This document shows, piece by piece, positions 60,597-64,000 of a DNA stretch of 64,000 nucleotides. A program made the position numbers and the translations under genes. Position 1 is the stretch's first letter; each line of letters starts with the position of its first letter. This DNA comes from Nonomuraea wenchangensis (GTDB lineage Bacteria; Actinomycetota; Actinomycetes; Streptosporangiales; Streptosporangiaceae), in the NCBI RefSeq assembly GCF_900111685.1, contig NZ_FOHX01000003.1, forward strand, positions 1 to 64,000. Direction: 5' to 3'. A model generated the notes under the pieces. It saw only the letters and a list, made by a program, of their open reading frames with translations. It was not told the origin of the DNA and ran no database searches.

Positions 60597-61526
60597 TCAG
60601 AAGCCGACGCGGTCCCCGCCCTTGAGCGCGAGCAGCCGGCGGGCCTCGTCCGGCGTGGCGACTTCGAGGCTCAGCGACTCCAGGATGGTTCGGATGCGCT
60701 CGACCTGGTGCGCGTTGCTCTCGGCGAGCCGTCCTGGGCCCAGCCACAGCGAGTCCTCCAGGCCGACCCGCACGTTGGAGCCCATGGCGGCCCCCATACT
60801 GGCCAGCGGGAGCTGGTGCCGGCCGGCTCCGAGGACGGACCAGGTGTAGGCGTCGCCGAGCAGCCGGTCCGCGGTCCGCCGCATGTGCAGGACGTCCTCC
60901 GGGTGCGGGCCGATGCCGCCCAGCAGCCCGAACACCGACTGCACGAACAGGGGCCCCTGGGTCAGGCCCCTGTCGTGGAAGTGGGCCAGGTTGTACAGGT
61001 GGGAGACGTCGTAGCATTCGTACTCGAACCTGGTCCCGTTGCCGCTGCCGAGGTCGAGGATGCGTTCGATGTCGGCGAAGGTGTTCCTGAACACGATGTC
61101 GCGGCTGTTCTCCAGCGCCTGGCGTTCCCAGTCGTGCTCGAACTCCTTGAACCTCTCCAGCATCGGGAAGAGGCCGAAGTTCATGGATCCCATGTTCAGG
61201 GAGGCGAGCTCCGGCTTGAACTCGGCGACCGGGCGCAACCGTTCGTCGACGCCCATGTGGGGTGCGCCGCCCGTGGTCAGGTTGATCACCACGTCGCTGT
61301 TGCGCTTGATCGCTTCAAGGACAGGGGCGAAGTGAGCGGGGTCCTGGGAGGGCCGGCCGTCGCGGGGGTCGCGGGCGTGCAGGTGTACGACGGCCGCCCC
61401 CGCCTCCGCCGCTCCGATGGCGGCCTCCGCGATCTCCTGGGGCGACACGGGGAGGAACCTGGACATCGACGGCGTGTGGATCGCCCCGGTCACCGCGCAG
61501 GTGATGATTACTTTGCGTGCGGCCAC
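60597..61526 (-). CDS. Beta-keto acid cleavage enzyme (BKACE, DUF849)
   Basis: A 309-residue zinc-dependent enzyme. Landmarks: VVHLHARDPRDG with HxH, a central HDRG, and the late GLEDSLWLGPG, all BKACE signature elements. It condenses a beta-keto acid with acetyl-CoA to yield acetoacetate and a new CoA thioester. GTG 61526 is preferred because GGGAGG lies eight bases upstream; GTG 61535 is an alternative. Neighbouring genes encode a transporter and a 3-hydroxy acid dehydrogenase, fitting carnitine-type catabolism. Confidence 0.9.
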   Translation of the reverse strand: MAARKVIITCAVTGAIHTPSMSRFLPVSPQEIAEAAIGAAEAGAAVVHLHARDPRDGRPSQDPAHFAPVLEAIKRNSDVVINLTTGGAPHMGVDERLRPVAEFKPELASLNMGSMNFGLFPMLERFKEFEHDWERQALENSRDIVFRNTFADIERILDLGSGNGTRFEYECYDVSHLYNLAHFHDRGLTQGPLFVQSVFGLLGGIGPHPEDVLHMRRTADRLLGDAYTWSVLGAGRHQLPLASMGAAMGSNVRVGLEDSLWLGPGRLAESNAHQVERIRTILESLSLEVATPDEARRLLALKGGDRVGF

Positions 61527-61553
61527 GACGGCCACCTCCCGAGAAGTCGCAAC

Positions 61554-62876
61554 TCAGGCCTCCACGGCCCTGGCTGAGGCCGCGTCCTTGCCGACGAGTC
61601 GCCGTAGCACCGCCACGGCGACCAGGGCCAGGCAGCAGGCGCCGGTGAGAAGCAGGATGGCGCTGGCCGGATCGCCGGTCCGGCTCTCGGCGATCCCGAA
61701 CAGGTTCGGGCCGAAGAAGCCGCCGAGCAGGCCGATGGAGTTGATCATGGCGAGGCCGGCGGCCGACTGCACCCCGCTCATCCGGCTCATGGCCACCGAC
61801 CAGAGCACGGGCGCGGTGCCGGTGACGAAGAACTGCATGACGGCGAGCGACACCAAGGCTCCGGCGACGCCGCTGGCCGACGCCACGTACGTGGCCACCG
61901 CGGCGCCCGCCATGGCGACGGCGGCGAAGAGGATCGGCCTGCCGTAGGCGCGGTACAGGCGGGGATAGACGTAGACGCCGATGAGGGCGCCGATGGCGGG
62001 CAGGCCGGCCATGGCGCCGATCTGGAAGGACCCCTTGACACCTGCGGCTTCGATGATGCTCGGCATGAAGAACGTGATGCCGTACACGCACAGTTGCGTG
62101 ACGAAGTAGATGACCGCGATCAGGAGCAGGGCGCCGCTGGAGAAGACCGACTTGAGCGCGCGACGTACGGAATGATCGGCGGCCTGGCCGTCGCCCGTGG
62201 CTTCGAGCAGGGCCTGCTTCTCCTCGGCCTTGAGCCAGCGCGCGTCGGCGGGGCCGTCCGGCAGGTAGAACCACAGGAAGAAGCCGAAGAGCACGGTGGG
62301 CAGGCCCTCCAGAAGGAGCATCCACTGCCAGCCGTGCAGCCCCAGGTTGCCGTCCAGAGTCATCAGCGCGCCACCCAGTGGGCTGCCGAAGACGGTGGCG
62401 ACCTGTGGCGCCATGAGCAGGACGCCGATCGCGATGGCCCGATCCCGAGGGGCGAACCACAGCGTGAAGTAGAAGAGCATCCCGGGATAGAACCCTGCTT
62501 CGGCGACGCCGAGCAGCAACCGCATGATGTAGAAGGTGGTCTCGTTCTGCACGAACATGGTGAGCGTGGAGATGGCTCCCCAGCTGATGACGATCCGGCT
62601 GATCCAGCGGCGGGCACCCACCCGGTGCAACATGATGTTGCTGGGAATCTCGAGCGTGCAGTAGGCGAGGAAGAACAGGCCGGCGCCGAGGCCGAAGGCC
62701 GCGGCCGAGATTCCGAGGTCGACTTCGAGGTGGTTCTTGGCCAGCGCGATGTTCGTCCGGTCCAGGAAGTTGAGTACGTACGCGAGGAGAATGACCGGTA
62801 TCAACCGTGCCCACACCTGCCGGGTCCCGGTGAGATAGGCGGCCGGCGTCGTGGGGGTGTCGGGGGGTGTGCTCAT
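61554..62876 (-). CDS. MFS transporter, anion:cation symporter (ACS) type
   Basis: A 440-residue, 12-helix carrier with the signature YVLNFLDRTNIALAK near the N-terminus and a GVAEAGFYPGML loop. Members import organic acids such as phthalate, tartrate or galactonate. It lies between BKACE and the hydroxyacyl-CoA dehydrogenase, so it probably takes up the operon's substrate. Confidence 0.9.
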   Translation of the reverse strand: MSTPPDTPTTPAAYLTGTRQVWARLIPVILLAYVLNFLDRTNIALAKNHLEVDLGISAAAFGLGAGLFFLAYCTLEIPSNIMLHRVGARRWISRIVISWGAISTLTMFVQNETTFYIMRLLLGVAEAGFYPGMLFYFTLWFAPRDRAIAIGVLLMAPQVATVFGSPLGGALMTLDGNLGLHGWQWMLLLEGLPTVLFGFFLWFYLPDGPADARWLKAEEKQALLEATGDGQAADHSVRRALKSVFSSGALLLIAVIYFVTQLCVYGITFFMPSIIEAAGVKGSFQIGAMAGLPAIGALIGVYVYPRLYRAYGRPILFAAVAMAGAAVATYVASASGVAGALVSLAVMQFFVTGTAPVLWSVAMSRMSGVQSAAGLAMINSIGLLGGFFGPNLFGIAESRTGDPASAILLLTGACCLALVAVAVLRRLVGKDAASARAVEA

Positions 62877-62927
62877 GACAGACCTCTTACATGCTTGCCT
62901 GGGTGATAGGGCCTGGGGGAAGACCGC

Positions 62928-63854
62928 TCAGTCTCGCGGGGCGGCCGGGTTGTCGTTCTCGGCCGTCAGTTGGGCGTCGAGCCGCTTCCTGGCCTCGTCC
63001 TGCCGGCCGGGCGGCCAGGTGAGGAGGCCGGCCCCGGTCTTGGCGCCCAGGCGTCCGGCGTCGACGGCTTCGCGGAGCAGGCGGCTGGGCTCCTCGTCGC
63101 GGCTCAGGTGCGGGAACAGGTATTCGTGGACGGCCAGCACCAGGTCGAGGCCGACGTAGTCGGCGTTCTCGATCGGGCCCATGGCGGGCAGCCTCAGACC
63201 GAAGCCGTTGCGTACGACGAGGTCGATCGTCTCGGCGTCGCAGGCGCCGGTCTCGACCAGGTGCAGCGCCTCGCGCCACATGGCGTGCTGAAGGCGGTTG
63301 CCGAGGAAGCCGGGGATGTCCCGCCGGACGTGCACCGGCAGTTTCCCCGCCTGCCGCAGCACGCCCATCACCCATGCCACGCAGGCCGGATCCGTCGCAT
63401 CCGACTCGACCACCTCGACCAGCGGGACGAGGTGGGGCGGGTTGAACCAGTGGGTGCCGAGAACCCGGCGGCGGTCGGCCCTCCGGCCGACCTCGGCGAT
63501 CTTCAGGACCGACGTGTTGGTCGCCATGACCGCCTCGGGAGCAAGGTCGCTGACCTCGGCGAAGATGCGTTGCTTGAGTTCCAGCCGCTCTGGGACGGCC
63601 TCGATGACCAGGTGAGCGGCGGCTACGGCGGCCGGAAGCTCGGAGCAGATCCTGACGCCGTCGGCGGCCTCGGGATCGAGCAGTTGCCGTCTCATGTCGG
63701 CCAGCCCTTGCCGCAGCGCGGGCTCGTGCGTGTCGAAGAGCGACACCTGAGACCCCGCACCGGCGAACACCCCCGCGATCGAGTGCCCCATCAGGCCGGC
63801 ACCGATAACCGCGACCCGCGTGTCCTCCACCATGTCGGGCAGGGTGTTGACCAT
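62928..63854 (-). CDS. 3-hydroxyacyl-CoA dehydrogenase / carnitine dehydrogenase-like
   Basis: A 308-residue NAD-dependent enzyme. Rossmann motif GAGLMGHSIA (near residue 18), catalytic region GTHWFNPPHLVPLVEV, IPGFLGNRLQHA and a C-terminal GPIENADYVGLDLV dimer part. It may oxidise a 3-hydroxy acid (for example L-carnitine) to the beta-keto acid consumed by BKACE. An inverted repeat surrounds its start. Confidence 0.87.
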   Translation of the reverse strand: MVNTLPDMVEDTRVAVIGAGLMGHSIAGVFAGAGSQVSLFDTHEPALRQGLADMRRQLLDPEAADGVRICSELPAAVAAAHLVIEAVPERLELKQRIFAEVSDLAPEAVMATNTSVLKIAEVGRRADRRRVLGTHWFNPPHLVPLVEVVESDATDPACVAWVMGVLRQAGKLPVHVRRDIPGFLGNRLQHAMWREALHLVETGACDAETIDLVVRNGFGLRLPAMGPIENADYVGLDLVLAVHEYLFPHLSRDEEPSRLLREAVDAGRLGAKTGAGLLTWPPGRQDEARKRLDAQLTAENDNPAAPRD

Positions 63855-63944
63855 CGGTTTCTCCCTTCCAGCTGTTCTCCATCCTCCAGTGCGGGCTCAT
63901 CGCCCGGGAATGGAAAGGTCTTCCACCGTTTGGCAACCGATGGT
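63850..63944. promoter_or_regulatory. 10-bp inverted repeat at the start of the catabolic operon
   Basis: ACCATCGGTT (63850-63859) overlaps the dehydrogenase start codon and recurs inverted as AACCGATGGT at 63935-63944, spaced 75 bp apart. A regulator bound at both could loop the promoter. Its regulator gene is not in the window. Confidence 0.4.
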
Positions 63945-64000
63945 GTGTGCACCGCACAAGGGTGCGAGCTTCCTTATCGGCTCGACCGAGACAGCTTGTG

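Overview
The window is high-GC actinobacterial chromosome carrying a lower-GC prophage-like element. SARP and XRE/DUF397 regulators, a Tat-exported DyP peroxidase, a DmdR1/IdeR-type iron box and very high third-position GC point to a filamentous actinomycete (Streptomyces or Streptosporangiales type). The genus cannot be fixed from this sequence alone.

Positions 1 to about 345 hold the 3' end of an IS630-type transposase. From there to about 27,430 runs an integrated element whose left end lies outside the window. Positions 445-21,260 are a nearly complete siphovirus virion module in standard order: HNH, TerS, TerL, portal, HK97 prohead protease, capsid, glycosyltransferase, connectors, two tail-tube-like proteins, a tail chaperone with a -1 frameshift site, tape measure, minor tail proteins, three tandem paralogues and a repeat-rich fibre. 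Next come a strong terminator, an AT-rich stretch with three perfect DnaA boxes (21,406-21,638), and an accessory region on both strands. The accessory region holds a radical SAM/SPASM enzyme, a 43-residue Cys/Ser-ended peptide and a kinase-fold phosphotransferase, which together look like an undescribed RiPP cassette. It also holds an anti-sigma-type ATPase, an XRE regulator with its DUF397 partner, a DUF2637 membrane protein and a small conserved-looking protein. The element ends inside alkB, whose 3' part (27,439-27,897) remains. No integrase, repressor or lysis gene is visible, so these probably lie to the left.

From 27.9 kb the DNA is chromosomal: an esterase and amidohydrolase, an SRPBCC protein, a large SARP-NB-ARC-TPR regulator, a MazG-like protein, and a MarR/hydrolase pair with palindromic operators. 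A LacI-controlled sugar ABC operon ends in an intracellular GH5 glycosidase. An efeUOB iron operon follows behind an iron box. Then come CGNR regulator, arginase-family, DUF4434-like, SDR and TAP-like peptidase genes. At 51,985-52,024 lies the 3' half of a tRNA-Arg(CCU), the footprint of another tRNA-targeting element. Beside it are a truncated secreted-protein gene and an AAA ATPase whose promoter carries a 15-bp periodic repeat.

The right part holds a six-gene ABC operon with the layout of the glycerol-3-phosphate/glycerol transporter glpSTPQUV, an IS701-type remnant, and a catabolic trio: BKACE (DUF849), MFS transporter and 3-hydroxyacyl-CoA-dehydrogenase-like protein. The trio suggests use of a beta-hydroxy acid such as carnitine by oxidation and beta-keto acid cleavage. 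All assignments rest on reading motifs and gene order; no database search was run.
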